A stretch of 64,000 bases of DNA from Dyella humicola (GTDB lineage: Bacteria > Pseudomonadota > Gammaproteobacteria > Xanthomonadales > Rhodanobacteraceae): contig NZ_JAPDPC010000001.1 in assembly GCF_026283945.1 (NCBI RefSeq), forward strand, positions 1,984,001 through 2,048,000, in the 5' to 3' direction. This document shows, piece after piece, positions 29,631-38,933 of the stretch; the first letter of the stretch is position 1; each line of letters begins with the position of its first letter. The notes below the pieces were generated by a model that saw only the letters and a list, made by a program, of their open reading frames with translations, did no database searches and had not been told where the DNA came from. A program made the position numbers and the translations under genes.

Positions 29631-31079
29631 TCAGGCGGAAGGTGGGGCGAACTCGGCGGCCAGCATCTCGCCCCAAAGCTGCAGTTGATCAAGCAGGGGG
29701 AGTTTCTGCTGGTTGGCGGCGTCGGTACGCAGCTCGGCGATGCGGGCGAAGTAGTCGTCCAGGGTAAGGTTGGTCAGTGGCGTGTGCTTGAACAGTCGCT
29801 CGCGGCAAAATTCGCCCCAGCGCGCTTGTTCGTCGGCGCTGAGCGTCTCGGGCCAGTTGCGTGCCCGGTAGCGGAACAGCAGCTCGGGATAACGCGGGTC
29901 GCGGAAAGGGAAGGCACGCTCGCCCAATTGTTGTGGCGGGGTGGCTCGCACGTCCGCCAGCAGGCGCTTATCCGAATCCGGCAGGAAGCTGCCATAGATC
30001 GCCAGTTCGGGGTCTTGCGCAGGTGGCAGGTCAGCCGCGCGCTGGAAGACGCGGCGCAACTTTTCCTTGAGGCCTTCGGCCGCTGCGAGTATGTCGCGAT
30101 GGGCCTGGATGCGCTCCAGGTCAACCTGCAGGCGCTCCAGGTCGACGCCCTTGAGCACGGAAAGCGGTGCCAGCGCGGGCGCGCGATTGGCCCGCACGGT
30201 GCGCAGGGGGATACGCGTCACGCCTTCGGGAAGGTCGGCGCGCGCGGTGAAGATACGGTCGGCGATCTCCTCGTCATCCAGCGCCAGCCACTCGGACGGA
30301 TCAGTGGCAAGGTCGTAGACGATGATTTCGGTCGGGCGGCTGGGGTGGGCGGCGAGCGGCGCGACCACCGCCAGGCAGTGCCGACTGGACGGATAGCGCG
30401 AGGACACATGCACCACCGGCGTCATGCTGGTCACGTCGAGCAGCTCGAACGCGCGCTGCTTGCGACGCAGGCTCAGATACCAGTCCCACAGGCGCGGCTG
30501 GCGCACACGGATGAGCCGGGCCAGGTCGATCAGTGCGTGGACGTCCGATAGCGCGTCATGCGCACGTTCCTGCTGCAAGTGATTGGCCTTCGCCAGATGC
30601 TCCAGCTTGAAGCTCGGCGAGCCATCATCGCGCAGCGGCCACACGATGCCTTCCGGCCGCAGGGCCTGGCACATGCGGACGAGGTCGATCAGGTCCCAGC
30701 GGGAGTTGCCGTTCTCCCACTCGCGCCCATAAGGCTCGAAGAAGTTTCGATAGAACAGCTGGCGACTGACCTCATCGTCGAAGCGCAGCGAGTTGTAGCC
30801 CACGCCGCAGGTGCCCGGTTGGGCTAGCTGCTCGTGGACGCGCGCCGCGAAGTCGGCCTCGATCACGCCCTCGCGCTCGGCCTGCTGGGGCGTGATGCCG
30901 GTGATCAGGCAGGCCTCGGGGTGCGGCGGCATCTCGCGTGGTGGCTTGCCGAAGAACATCACCGGCTCGCCGATGATCTCCAGGTCCATATTCGTGCGGA
31001 TGCCGGCGAACTGCACCGGGCGGTCACGCCAGGTGTCCGCGCCGAAGGTCTCGTAGTCATGCCAGAAGAAGGTCTGCAT
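29631..31079 (-). CDS. sbcB: Exodeoxyribonuclease I
   Basis: This 482-residue single-strand 3'-5' exonuclease acts in recombination and mismatch repair. The DEDDh Exo I motif is D8-Y-E10 in FFWHDYETFGAD. AHDALSDVHALIDLARL carries the Exo III-type residues at about 183-199. The C-terminal SH3-like and helical extension matches E. coli SbcB in length (475). The ATG at 31079 fits the conserved N-terminus; the frame remains open to 31115. It is divergent from orn, another DEDD exonuclease. Confidence 0.95.
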   Translation of the reverse strand: MQTFFWHDYETFGADTWRDRPVQFAGIRTNMDLEIIGEPVMFFGKPPREMPPHPEACLITGITPQQAEREGVIEADFAARVHEQLAQPGTCGVGYNSLRFDDEVSRQLFYRNFFEPYGREWENGNSRWDLIDLVRMCQALRPEGIVWPLRDDGSPSFKLEHLAKANHLQQERAHDALSDVHALIDLARLIRVRQPRLWDWYLSLRRKQRAFELLDVTSMTPVVHVSSRYPSSRHCLAVVAPLAAHPSRPTEIIVYDLATDPSEWLALDDEEIADRIFTARADLPEGVTRIPLRTVRANRAPALAPLSVLKGVDLERLQVDLERIQAHRDILAAAEGLKEKLRRVFQRAADLPPAQDPELAIYGSFLPDSDKRLLADVRATPPQQLGERAFPFRDPRYPELLFRYRARNWPETLSADEQARWGEFCRERLFKHTPLTNLTLDDYFARIAELRTDAANQQKLPLLDQLQLWGEMLAAEFAPPSA

Positions 31080-31204
31080 GCCCGGATCATCGCATGCCGT
31101 CCATGCGGGCTTCACGCCCGGCGGTGCTGCCGGGACGGTGGGAGCAGACCCCTGCGGGACGGCACTTCGCCTCGTGCTGCTAGACTCCGCGTCCAGGAGG
31201 GCGC

Positions 31205-31768
31205 ATGAGCCAAGCGAACGACGACAATTTGATCTGGATCGATCTGGAAATGACCGGGCTCGATACCGATGCCGACTCCATCCTCGAGATCGCCACCATC
31301 GTCACCGATCGAAACCTTCGCATCCTTGCCGAGGGCCCGGTGTTTGCGATCCGGCATCCGCTGGAGCGGCTGGAAGGCATGGACGCGTGGAACCGCAATC
31401 AGCACCGCAAGTCGGGGCTGTGGGAGCAGGTGGTGGCCTCGGCCGACGACCATGCTGCCGCCGAGCGGGCGACGCTCGATTTCCTCAGGGTGTGGGTGCC
31501 CCAGGGCAAGTCGCCCATGTGTGGCAACTCGATCTGCCAGGACCGTCGCTTCCTGCATCGCGAAATGCCGCGCCTGGAGCGCTTTTTCCACTACCGCAAT
31601 CTCGACGTGTCCACCCTCAAGGAGCTGGCCCGGCGCTGGGCGCCCTCGATCAGCAAGGGTTTCTCCAAGGAGTCTGCCCATACGGCGCTGTCGGATATCC
31701 GCGATTCGATCGACGAACTGCGCTATTACCGCCAGTTCATGGGCCCGCTGGGCGGCGGCGAGTCCTGA
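31205..31768 (+). CDS. orn: Oligoribonuclease
   Basis: This 187-residue 3'-5' exonuclease degrades di- and short oligoribonucleotides, including pGpG from cyclic di-GMP turnover. DEDDh residues are visible: D13 and E15 in [10 protein letters not shown], then [10 protein letters not shown] and [26 protein letters not shown] lies at 31195-31200, just before the ATG. It opens an orn-folP-glmM run with short gaps. Confidence 0.97.
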   Translation: MSQANDDNLIWIDLEMTGLDTDADSILEIATIVTDRNLRILAEGPVFAIRHPLERLEGMDAWNRNQHRKSGLWEQVVASADDHAAAERATLDFLRVWVPQGKSPMCGNSICQDRRFLHREMPRLERFFHYRNLDVSTLKELARRWAPSISKGFSKESAHTALSDIRDSIDELRYYRQFMGPLGGGES

Positions 31769-31819
31769 GCGCTCCGGCCGCGTGCCGCGTGTCATGCCTT
31801 ACCGAATCGGGGAGTAACC

Positions 31820-32728
31820 ATGTCCATTGATCTGTTCGCTCCCGTGCTTGACTGCGCTGGCCGGCCGCTGCGGCTTGACCGTCCGCGCGTGGTCGGCATC
31901 CTCAATGTCACGCCCGATTCCTTCTCCGATGGCGGCAGTCATGCCAGCTTGGAGCAGGCCGTGGCGCATGCGCTGCGCATGGTCGAGGAGGGCGCGGACA
32001 TGCTCGACATCGGCGGCGAGTCCACCCGGCCCGGCGCTGACGATGTGTCGATCGAGGACGAACTGAGTCGCGTCCTGCCGGTGATCGAGCAGCTCGCTGC
32101 GCGCACCCAGGTGCCGCTGGCGATCGATACCTCCAAGCCGGAAGTGATGCGCGCCGCGGTGGCGGCGGGTGCTGGCATGGTCAATGACGTGTATGCGCTG
32201 CGTCGCGAAGGTGCGCTCGATGCCGTGGCCGAGCTTGGTGTGCCGGTGTGCCTGATGCATATGCAAGGCGAACCGCGCAGCATGCAGGCCGAGCCGCACT
32301 ATGACGATGTGGTCGGTGACGTGCATCGCTTCCTTACGGATCGTTTGTTCGCTTGCGAACTGGCGGGCATCGATCGGCGCAAGGTGATGGTTGACCCCGG
32401 CTTTGGCTTCGGCAAGTCGCTGGAACACAACCTCGCGCTCCTGCGCGCGCTGGAGCGCTTCGCCAATCTCGGCAGTGGCGTCTACGTTGGCCTGTCGCGC
32501 AAATCGATGATTGGCGCGATGACCGGCAAGACCACGCCGGCCGATCGCGCTGCAGGCTCGGTCGCCGCCGCGCTGATTGCCGTGCAGCGCGGCGCGCGGA
32601 TCGTGCGTGTGCACGATGTGGCCGCCACCGTTGATGCCCTGGCCGTATGGCATGCCGTGCAGGCCGGCGATACGCCCGAGCGCCGCGATAGCAAACCCGC
32701 CCAGCCACGCTGGCCGGACGACGAGTAA
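31820..32728 (+). CDS. folP: Dihydropteroate synthase
   Basis: This 302-residue TIM-barrel enzyme joins p-aminobenzoate to dihydropterin diphosphate in folate synthesis and is the sulfonamide target. The signature GILNVTPDSFSDGG is at about residues 25-38, followed by DIGGESTRPGA and DPGFGFGKS. A GGGGAG ribosome site precedes the ATG. As in E. coli (folP-glmM) it is directly upstream of glmM, 58 bases away. Most sulfonamide contact regions look normal. Confidence 0.97.
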   Translation: MSIDLFAPVLDCAGRPLRLDRPRVVGILNVTPDSFSDGGSHASLEQAVAHALRMVEEGADMLDIGGESTRPGADDVSIEDELSRVLPVIEQLAARTQVPLAIDTSKPEVMRAAVAAGAGMVNDVYALRREGALDAVAELGVPVCLMHMQGEPRSMQAEPHYDDVVGDVHRFLTDRLFACELAGIDRRKVMVDPGFGFGKSLEHNLALLRALERFANLGSGVYVGLSRKSMIGAMTGKTTPADRAAGSVAAALIAVQRGARIVRVHDVAATVDALAVWHAVQAGDTPERRDSKPAQPRWPDDE

Positions 32729-32786
32729 TAACAGCATTCAAGCGGCATCGCGCGGCTTTCGACACGCGCGGGCCCGGAGTTGAACC

Positions 32787-34139
32787 ATGACGCAACGCAA
32801 GTATTTTGGAACGGACGGTATTCGCGGGCTCGTCGGCCAGTGGCCGATCAGCGCGGATTTCATGCTGAAACTGGGCCGCGCCGTCGGCGTGGTGCTGACC
32901 CGCGGTGGCCCGGTGCGGCCAAAGGTCCTTATCGGCAAGGACACCCGCGTGTCCGGCTATATGTTCGAGTCGGCGCTGGAAGCGGGCTTGGTCGCCGCGG
33001 GCGTCGACGTGGGCTTGCTCGGCCCGATGCCCACGCCCGCTGTGGCCTTTCTCACGCGATCGCTGCGCGCGCAAGCGGGCATTGTGATCAGTGCCTCGCA
33101 CAATCCGCATCATGACAACGGCATCAAGTTCTTCTCGGCCAATGGCGAAAAACTGTCCGATGAGATCGAGATGGCGATCGAGCACGAGCTGGAGCTGGCG
33201 TTCACCACCGTAGCGTCCGAACAGCTGGGCAAGGCCATTCGCGTCGGCGATGCCGTGACGCGTTATGCCGAGTTCTGCAAGACCACCGTGGCCGAGGACT
33301 TCAGCCTGCGCGGCATGAAGATCGTGCTCGATTGCGCGAACGGTGCCACCTATCAGGTCGCGCCCAAGGTGTTCTCGGAGCTTGGCGCCGACGTCACCGC
33401 CATCGGCGACAAGCCGGATGGCTTCAATATCAATCGCGATGTCGGTTCCACCCACCCGCAGGCGCTGATGCGCGCCGTGGTGGAGCAGGGCGCGGATATC
33501 GGTATCGCCTTCGACGGCGATGGCGACCGCGTGCAGCTGGTCGATCGCCACGGCACGCTTTCCGATGGTGATGACATTCTGTACGTGCTGGCGTGCAGCT
33601 GGAAAAAGCAAGGCTTGCTGCAGGGCCCCGTCGTCGGCACGCTGATGAGCAACTACGGCTTGCAGTTGGCGCTGAAGGGGCTAGGTGTCGAGCTGATCCG
33701 CGCTAACGTGGGCGATCGTTATGTCATGCAGCAGCTCAAGGAGCATGGCGGCAATCTCGGCGGCGAAACCTCGGGCCACGTGATGTGCCTGGATCGCGCC
33801 ACCACCGGCGACGGCATCGTGTCCGCGCTGGCCGTGCTCGAAGTGCTGGTGCATGAAGGCATGGATCTGACCCAGGCCCGCCAGGGCCTGCACAAAATGC
33901 CGCAGGTGATGATCAACGTGCGCGCCGATGGCGCCCGCGAAGCCCTGCACAGCGACGCGGTGCGCGAGGCGCTGGCTGAGACGGAGCGGGCCCTGGCGGG
34001 ACGTGGCCGGGTGGTGTTGCGCGCTTCGGGTACCGAGCCGCTGGTGCGTGTCACGGTGGAGGCGGCCGACGCGGCCGAGGTCCAGCAGATGGCAGGTTGG
34101 CTGGCCGATATCGTAAAATCCGCCGCAGAACGCTCGTGA
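32787..34139 (+). CDS. glmM: Phosphoglucosamine mutase
   Basis: This 450-residue enzyme converts glucosamine-6-phosphate to glucosamine-1-phosphate for UDP-GlcNAc, and so for peptidoglycan and lipopolysaccharide. The phosphoserine is in ISASHNP (Ser104). The metal loop is FDGDGDR and the sugar-binding loop GGETSGH is at about 325. The C-terminal [11 protein letters not shown] phosphate loop is intact. It ends the orn-folP-glmM run. Confidence 0.97.
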   Translation: MTQRKYFGTDGIRGLVGQWPISADFMLKLGRAVGVVLTRGGPVRPKVLIGKDTRVSGYMFESALEAGLVAAGVDVGLLGPMPTPAVAFLTRSLRAQAGIVISASHNPHHDNGIKFFSANGEKLSDEIEMAIEHELELAFTTVASEQLGKAIRVGDAVTRYAEFCKTTVAEDFSLRGMKIVLDCANGATYQVAPKVFSELGADVTAIGDKPDGFNINRDVGSTHPQALMRAVVEQGADIGIAFDGDGDRVQLVDRHGTLSDGDDILYVLACSWKKQGLLQGPVVGTLMSNYGLQLALKGLGVELIRANVGDRYVMQQLKEHGGNLGGETSGHVMCLDRATTGDGIVSALAVLEVLVHEGMDLTQARQGLHKMPQVMINVRADGAREALHSDAVREALAETERALAGRGRVVLRASGTEPLVRVTVEAADAAEVQQMAGWLADIVKSAAERS

Positions 34140-34241
34140 GCCTGTAAGAGTTTTTGATCCAGGTCGCCAAGGATTGGCCCGACGTGCCCCGCCCCTGCGG
34201 TGGCGGATTGAAGTGGACCGCACGCACAACCTGGACCAGCC

Positions 34242-35177
34242 ATGAAGAATGTTCCGACACTCGACATCCGTCGTTATGACTCCGATCGCGCGGCCTTTGT
34301 CGCCGAACTCGGTGCCGCCTATCGCGAATTCGGTTTTTGCTGCATCAGTGGACACGGCATTCCCCGCGAACTGATCGACGGCGCTTACGACACGTTCCAG
34401 CGCTTCTTCGCGCTGCCGACCGAAACCAAGATGAGCTACCGTGTCCCCGGCACGGGTGGCGCTCGTGGCTACACGCCGTTCAAGGTGGAGACCGCCAAGG
34501 ACAGCACGCACGCCGACCTGAAGGAGTTCTGGCATATCGGTCGCGAGATTCCGCGCGATTCGAAGTTTGCCGACGTGATGCCGCCGAATATCTGGCCGTC
34601 CGAAATAGCGGACTTCAAGTACTACGGCTACGGCCTGTTCGACGCGCTCGACCGGCTTGGCTCGCGCGTGTTGCGTGCGCTGGCGCTGCATATCGATCTG
34701 CCCGAGAACTATTTCGAGGACAAGACGGACCAGGGCAACTCCATCCTGCGCCCGATCCACTACCCGCCGATTACCGAGGAGAACATCCCGAACGTCCGTG
34801 CGGGCGCACATGAAGACATCAACTTCATCACCCTGCTGGTGGGCGCCAGTGCGGAAGGCCTGGAAGTGCTGACCCGCGACGGCGAGTGGTTGCCGATCAC
34901 CACCGAAGGCGACGCCATCGTGGTGAATATCGGCGACATGCTGCAGCGCCTCACCAACCACGTGTATCCCTCCACCTCGCATCGCGTGGTGAACCCGCAG
35001 AACGACAACGCCCGCAAGCCGCGTTATTCGGTGCCGTACTTCCTGCACCCCAACCCCGACGTCGTACTCGACCCGCTGCCGCAGACCATCACGCCCGACA
35101 ACCCGAGCCGCTACGACACCAGCATCACCTCGCACGAATACCTGATGCAGCGCCTGCGTGAGATCAAGCTGATTTAA
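34242..35177 (+). CDS. 2-oxoglutarate/Fe(II)-dependent oxygenase, isopenicillin N synthase family
   Basis: This 311-residue jelly-roll enzyme has the conserved N-terminal DIOX domain and the 2OG-Fe(II) core. Predicted iron ligands are H190, D192 and H247; the 2-oxoglutarate/substrate pair is R261 and S263 in RYSVPYF. Members oxidise very varied small molecules, so the substrate is open. It follows glmM by 102 bases and is followed by a terminator-like repeat, so it is probably transcribed alone or at the end of the glmM transcript. Confidence 0.88.
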   Translation: MKNVPTLDIRRYDSDRAAFVAELGAAYREFGFCCISGHGIPRELIDGAYDTFQRFFALPTETKMSYRVPGTGGARGYTPFKVETAKDSTHADLKEFWHIGREIPRDSKFADVMPPNIWPSEIADFKYYGYGLFDALDRLGSRVLRALALHIDLPENYFEDKTDQGNSILRPIHYPPITEENIPNVRAGAHEDINFITLLVGASAEGLEVLTRDGEWLPITTEGDAIVVNIGDMLQRLTNHVYPSTSHRVVNPQNDNARKPRYSVPYFLHPNPDVVLDPLPQTITPDNPSRYDTSITSHEYLMQRLREIKLI

Positions 35178-35190
35178 GCGAGCCATTCAC

Positions 35191-35234
35191 TCCCTCTCCC
35201 CTTCGGGGAGAGGGTTGGGGTGAGGGGCGGGTGC
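35191..35234. repeat. CCCTCTCCCC-GGGGAGAGGG hairpin repeat, likely terminator
   Basis: A strong hairpin (CCCTCTCCCC, loop TTC, GGGGAGAGGG) is followed by GTTGGGGTGAGGGGCGGGTG. The unit recurs at 28301-28344. It lies between the converging oxygenase and SDR genes, where it can stop transcripts from the left. Confidence 0.65.
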
Positions 35235-35315
35235 TCGCGTCCGCGCCAAATATCTGCGCCAACGCCCGCGCTTTTCATCCCATTCGCGCCAGCACCTCCC
35301 TCTAGAACAACAACC

Positions 35316-36131
35316 TCACGGCATATTCTCCAACGCCCGATACCTCTTCGACTCCCGCGCCGACAACCACAACGTCAGCCGATCCGGCAGCAACTTCATC
35401 AACGCCTTGATGAAGCGATTCACGCGCCCCGTCACATGCACAGCCTCGCCACGCTCAACCGCTTCATATCCCTCACGCACCACCGCCTCAGCCGTCTGCC
35501 ACATAAACCCAGGCAGCGCGTTCATCAGCGAGCGCGTCCCCGTCACGTCGTGAAATTCCGACCAGGTAAACCCCGGGCACAACGCACACACCTGCACGCC
35601 AAGATGCCGATTCTCCAGCGCCAGCGATTGCGAAAACTTGATCAGATACGCCTTGCTCGCCGCATACAGCGTATGTCCGGCCGAGCCCGGTACGTGACCC
35701 GCCAACGACGCCACATTGATGATGCGTCCGTAGCCACGCTGGCGCATGCCGGGCAGTAGCCGCCAGGCCAACTCAGTCGGTGCGGTCATCAGCACCCGGA
35801 AAAAAGCCTCATGCACCGGCCAATCGACGGCCTCGAAGGTGCCCGGCACGCCATAGCCGGCGTTGTTCACCAGCCAGTCCACGGCAAGACCACGTGCAAC
35901 CAGTTCATCGCAGAGTGTGCCTACCGCCCGCGGCTCGGCCAGGTCGGCCGTGAGTACGGTGACGGCACACCCGTGCCGGGTTCGTAGTTCCTGGGCAAGC
36001 GCCTCCAGGCGGTCGGTGCGGCGGGCAGTAAGCACCAGGTCGTGCCCGCGCGCGGCGAGGTCGCGTGCAAAGGCGGCGCCGATGCCGGCGGAGGCGCCGG
36101 TAATCAGGGTGAGCGGGCGGGTAGGTGGCAT
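35316..36131 (-). CDS. SDR family oxidoreductase
   Basis: This 271-residue classical short-chain dehydrogenase has TGASAGIG at about residues 11-18, NNAGYG near 90 and the active-site YAASK. The C-terminal third (after FCxGF-type CPGFTWSEFHD) carries a hydrophobic helix typical of the DltE/YqjQ-like subgroup. NAD(P)-linked; substrate unknown. The frame starts one codon earlier with TTG; the ATG at 36131 is preferred. It is divergent from tpiA. Confidence 0.88.
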   Translation of the reverse strand: MPPTRPLTLITGASAGIGAAFARDLAARGHDLVLTARRTDRLEALAQELRTRHGCAVTVLTADLAEPRAVGTLCDELVARGLAVDWLVNNAGYGVPGTFEAVDWPVHEAFFRVLMTAPTELAWRLLPGMRQRGYGRIINVASLAGHVPGSAGHTLYAASKAYLIKFSQSLALENRHLGVQVCALCPGFTWSEFHDVTGTRSLMNALPGFMWQTAEAVVREGYEAVERGEAVHVTGRVNRFIKALMKLLPDRLTLWLSARESKRYRALENMP

Positions 36132-36252
36132 CAAGTGGTCTCTTTGTGGTTTTGCCGATTTTTCTCGTCAGAGCAGTGGCTTGTCTGCCCTGCGTTGCCA
36201 GTGGCATGGTCCATCGCTAAGATTTCGCGTTTGTACGCAGGGGAATCATGAC

Positions 36253-37002
36253 ATGCGCAAGAAACTCGTCGCCGGCAACTGGAAGATGTACGGCAGCCGC
36301 AGCATGGCGGCCGCCCTGGTGGGCGACATCGTTGCCGCGCTGCCTTCCTCCATCGACGTGGCGGTGTTTCCACCGTTCCCGTATCTGGGCGAGCTGGCCA
36401 GCCAGCATGTCGGCTCCGGCCTGGGCTTCGGTGCGCAGGACGTGAGTGAGCGTGAGGGGCAGGGCGCCTATACCGGCGAAGTGTCCGCCGCGATGCTGGC
36501 CGACGTGGGGGCGCAATGGGTGCTGGTGGGGCATTCGGAGCGGCGCCAATACCATGGCGAGACCGACGCCCTGGTGGCGCGCAAATTCGCCGCCGCACGC
36601 GCCGGCGGCCTCACCCCGATTCTCTGCGTGGGTGAAACGCTGAACGAGCGCGAACAGGGCTTGACCGAGGCGGTGATCGCGCGACAGCTTCAGGCGGTGA
36701 TCGAGCTCAATGGCATCGCCAGTTTCGATACCGCGGTGATTGCCTATGAGCCGATCTGGGCCATCGGGACGGGTCTCACGGCCTCGCCGGCGCAGGCGCA
36801 GGCGGTTCACGCGTTCATCCGTAGCCAACTCCAAAAAGAAGATGCTATGATTGCCCGTCTGACTCGGCTGCTTTATGGCGGCAGCGTCAAAGCGGCGAAT
36901 GCGGCGGACTTGTTCGCGCAGTCGGACGTAGATGGAGGACTGATTGGAGGCTGCTCACTAGTAGCTGCCGAGTTCCTGGGAATCTGCGCTGCGGCGCACT
37001 AA
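36253..37002 (+). CDS. tpiA: Triose-phosphate isomerase
   Basis: This 249-residue glycolytic enzyme interconverts glyceraldehyde-3-phosphate and dihydroxyacetone phosphate. K11 lies in AGNWKMYG, catalytic H94 in VGHSERR and E166 in YEPIWAIGTG; the phosphate loop GGSVK is near the end. AGGGGA about 9 bases upstream supports ATG 36253. It precedes secG by 24 bases, the usual gammaproteobacterial order. Confidence 0.97.
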   Translation: MRKKLVAGNWKMYGSRSMAAALVGDIVAALPSSIDVAVFPPFPYLGELASQHVGSGLGFGAQDVSEREGQGAYTGEVSAAMLADVGAQWVLVGHSERRQYHGETDALVARKFAAARAGGLTPILCVGETLNEREQGLTEAVIARQLQAVIELNGIASFDTAVIAYEPIWAIGTGLTASPAQAQAVHAFIRSQLQKEDAMIARLTRLLYGGSVKAANAADLFAQSDVDGGLIGGCSLVAAEFLGICAAAH

Positions 37003-37026
37003 GCGCAACGGATCCTTTAGACAAAC

Positions 37027-37485
37027 ATGTTCGTCATCTTCAGCGTCTTCTACATTCTGATCGCCGCGGCGATGATCGTGCTGATTCTCTTGCAGCGCGG
37101 CGCCGGTGCGGATGCGGGCTCGGGCTTCGGCGGCGGTGCTTCGGCGACCGTTTTCGGTGCACGCGGCTCGGCCAGCTTCATGACCCGTGCGACGGGCGTG
37201 CTCGCGGCTCTGTTCTTTCTGCTTAGCCTTGGCATGGGTATTTACCTCAGCCGCCACGGTACTTCGCAGGCTGCGAGCGGTAGCGATCTCGGTGTGATGT
37301 CGGGTATTGCCAATAAGCCGGCTGCAACGCAGAATGCGCAGCCCGCCGCTCCGGTCAACGCGGAAATCCCGCAGGCGACCAAGCCGACGGCCACGCAGGG
37401 CGATGTCCCGGCAGCCACGGCACCGGCCAAGCCGCCGGCAGGCGAAGTCCCCGCCGCGACGGAACCGGCAAAGAAAACACAGTAA
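37027..37485 (+). CDS. secG: Preprotein translocase subunit SecG
   Basis: This 152-residue inner-membrane protein assists SecYE in export. Two membrane helices (about residues 3-21 and 55-75) flank the conserved cytoplasmic loop LLQRGAGADAGSGFGGGASATVFGARGS. The C-terminal 70 residues are Ala/Pro/Thr-rich and low in complexity, a common extension in this order. The tRNA-Leu gene begins 8 bases after its stop. Confidence 0.95.
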   Translation: MFVIFSVFYILIAAAMIVLILLQRGAGADAGSGFGGGASATVFGARGSASFMTRATGVLAALFFLLSLGMGIYLSRHGTSQAASGSDLGVMSGIANKPAATQNAQPAAPVNAEIPQATKPTATQGDVPAATAPAKPPAGEVPAATEPAKKTQ

Positions 37486-37492
37486 GACACCT

Positions 37493-37577
37493 GCCCAGGT
37501 GGCGGAATTGGTAGACGCACTACCTTGAGGTGGTAGCGCCGTAAGGCGTGGGGGTTCGAGTCCCCCCTTGGGCACCA
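37493..37577 (+). tRNA. tRNA-Leu (anticodon GAG)
   Basis: This 85-base gene folds as a class II tRNA. The acceptor GCCCAGG pairs with CTTGGGC; the D arm contains GGAATTGGTAGACGC; the anticodon stem CTACC/GGTAG encloses TTGAGGT with anticodon GAG. A variable arm and the T arm (GGGGG-TTCGAGT-CCCCC) follow, and CCA is encoded. Its last 16 bases are repeated at 40376-40391, so it served as an insertion site. Confidence 0.97.
37562..37577 (+). other. Left attachment-site repeat (attL-like) inside tRNA-Leu
   Basis: The 16 bases CCCCCCTTGGGCACCA form the 3' end of the tRNA gene and recur exactly at 40376-40391, 2.8 kb away. Many tyrosine-integrase elements insert at tRNA 3' ends and leave such duplications. 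Confidence 0.75.
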
Positions 37578-37634
37578 TAACGAAAATTTAACATTCAATC
37601 CTGTATAGGGCGGAATGTTGGGTTTGTAGAAACA

Positions 37635-37672
37635 ACGACTTAGGCCATCCGAAAGGATGGCCTAAGTCGTTT
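37635..37672 (+). terminator. Strong hairpin after tRNA-Leu, likely terminator
   Basis: A perfect 16-base stem (ACGACTTAGGCCATCC and its inverse) with a GAAA loop, flanked by AA and TT. The T run after it is short. It lies 57 bases beyond the tRNA, inside the element, and would stop transcripts entering from secG-tRNA. Confidence 0.7.
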
Positions 37673-37693
37673 CAGGCTACTGAAATTGCACAA

Positions 37694-37767
37694 GGGCACC
37701 AAAAGGGCACCTTGAAGGGCACCAAAAGGACACCTCGAGGGCACTAAAAGGGCACCTCGAGGGCACC
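37694..37767 (+). repeat. Seven GGGCACC heptamers at 11-base spacing
   Basis: Heptamers start at 37694, 37705, 37717, 37728, 37739, 37750 and 37761; five are exact GGGCACC, one is GGACACC and one GGGCACT. Linkers alternate AAAA with TTGAA or TCGA, so the array is also a 22-base tandem repeat. The heptamer equals part of the tRNA 3' end. Two looser copies next to AAAA tracts lie near the right repeat at 40318-40338. Integrase arm-type binding sites are one explanation. Confidence 0.75.
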
Positions 37768-37967
37768 AGCACTCGCCTCTTGAACACCGCACGGGCTGAT
37801 GAGTTGCTCTCGATTGCCGCTAGTTGCGGTTCGTTGCAGCCGCGCACACGAATTGGTCTCTAGTTTGCACACCGACCCACTGTGTTCTACCGCTAGTCTC
37901 TCCGATTGGTCGTGGTGTCAGCCCAGTGGTTGCTTCCTATACATATCTGTAAATTGGATCCGCGTAA

Positions 37968-37994
37968 GGTCTGCTTCCGACTCATAGCGGACAT
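37968..37994 (+). repeat. Cassette hairpin, copy A
   Basis: Degenerate copy (GTCTGCTT...ATAGCGGAC) of the GTCCGCTT-TCGACCC-AAGCGGAC family, upstream of the pentapeptide-repeat gene. Confidence 0.55.
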
Positions 37995-38049
37995 CGCCTT
38001 GCTGATCGACAAGTAGCGGTAAACCAACTTTCATGGATGGGAAGGCTAA

Positions 38050-38430
38050 ATGCAGGTCACCAGCGAAGTCTTTGAGAAGGGTCTATCGGAAGGGATTACC
38101 TGGGAGGAACAGGTTTTCATTTTCTGTGAATTCAGGGGCATCCATGGCGAAGGATTGCATGTCACCTCTGCCTTCCTCGACTCTACGTTTAGGCAATGTG
38201 ACATCTACTGGGCGCTGTTCAACATCGCCACTTTTGTCGGAATCAAATTTCACGGTTGTGACTTTCGAGGTTGCTCGTTCTCGGGATGCCGGTTCGTCGA
38301 ATGTGAGTTCGAAGACTGCCGCTTCCTGCCCGATAACCTCAATGGAAGTTGCAGCTTCGCTGATTCGCGGTGGTACGGCTGCACGCAGCGGCGAACCGAG
38401 GGTTTGAGCACGGAATTTGCCCCTGTTTAG
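38050..38430 (+). CDS. Pentapeptide-repeat protein
   Basis: This 126-residue protein carries A(D/N)LXX-like repeats with an unusual Cys/Phe flavour: FHGCDFRGCSFSGCRFVECEFEDCRF at about residues 67-92, preceded by looser repeats from residue 25. This predicts a short right-handed quadrilateral beta-helix. Such folds can mimic DNA or mediate protein contacts, but the function here is unknown. GGAAGG precedes the ATG. It is the first gene of the element at tRNA-Leu and is followed by hairpin copy B. Confidence 0.75.
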   Translation: MQVTSEVFEKGLSEGITWEEQVFIFCEFRGIHGEGLHVTSAFLDSTFRQCDIYWALFNIATFVGIKFHGCDFRGCSFSGCRFVECEFEDCRFLPDNLNGSCSFADSRWYGCTQRRTEGLSTEFAPV

Positions 38431-38443
38431 ATGACCACGAAGC

Positions 38444-38468
38444 GTCCGCTTGGGACCCGAGGCGGGTG
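38444..38468 (+). repeat. Cassette hairpin, copy B
   Basis: A diverged copy (GTCCGCTTGGGACCCGAGGC...) 14 bases after the pentapeptide-repeat stop codon. Confidence 0.5.
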
Positions 38469-38541
38469 TTCGATCCCGAGTCTTATAGGTAATCGCAGAT
38501 TTCGTTCGAGGGTCAGCGGGTCAGGCACACCAAGGGCTCCC

Positions 38542-38898
38542 ATGAACTACATAATTCCCGAGGAATGGCTAAGTTTTTGCGACTTCGAGCGGGTGTCACC
38601 CGGCTATCGGTTTTATTGCTACGAGCCGCACTCGAATGCTCAGGCAGTTCCACTAACTGAAATTGAGCCGCCCGTTCGAGGCGTGGGTGTCGAGCCTTTC
38701 AAGAAATACAAGATGGTTCCCGTGCTTATGGCCATGATGGACCCGAATGGATCTTTGCCGCCCATAGTCGTGGCTCCAATTGAACATCCATCCACATATA
38801 AATACAGAGTTATGAACGGCTTTCACCGTTTCTACGCTTCTGCGCAAAGGGGTTACCCAGAGATCCCTATCCTGCTAAACGACGGCTCGGGTAGCTAA
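38542..38898 (+). CDS. Small ParB/sulfiredoxin-like nuclease-fold protein
   Basis: This 118-residue protein ends with YRVMNGFHRFYASAQRGYPEIPILL, resembling the G-x-HR-x3-A-x2-G-x4-P motif of ParB N-terminal and sulfiredoxin folds, where the motif binds nucleotide. The N-terminal half (IIPEEWLSFCDFERVSPGYRFY) has no match I recognise. The ATG at 38542 follows AAGGG; the frame is open from 38431 but the extra segment contains hairpin B. Length is short for a ParB and there is no HTH domain, so partitioning is unlikely. Confidence 0.65.
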   Translation: MNYIIPEEWLSFCDFERVSPGYRFYCYEPHSNAQAVPLTEIEPPVRGVGVEPFKKYKMVPVLMAMMDPNGSLPPIVVAPIEHPSTYKYRVMNGFHRFYASAQRGYPEIPILLNDGSGS

Positions 38899-38933
38899 GT
38901 GGAATATCCGACGTATCTAGGGCACCAGTTGAG

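Noticed and set aside
33681-35186. A 501-codon minus-strand ORF across glmM and the oxygenase gene
   Set aside because: It spans two intact genes on the other strand and has no recognisable domain.
37694-37767. CRISPR-like array
   Set aside because: Units are 11 or 22 bases with constant short linkers and no unique spacers; there are no cas genes.
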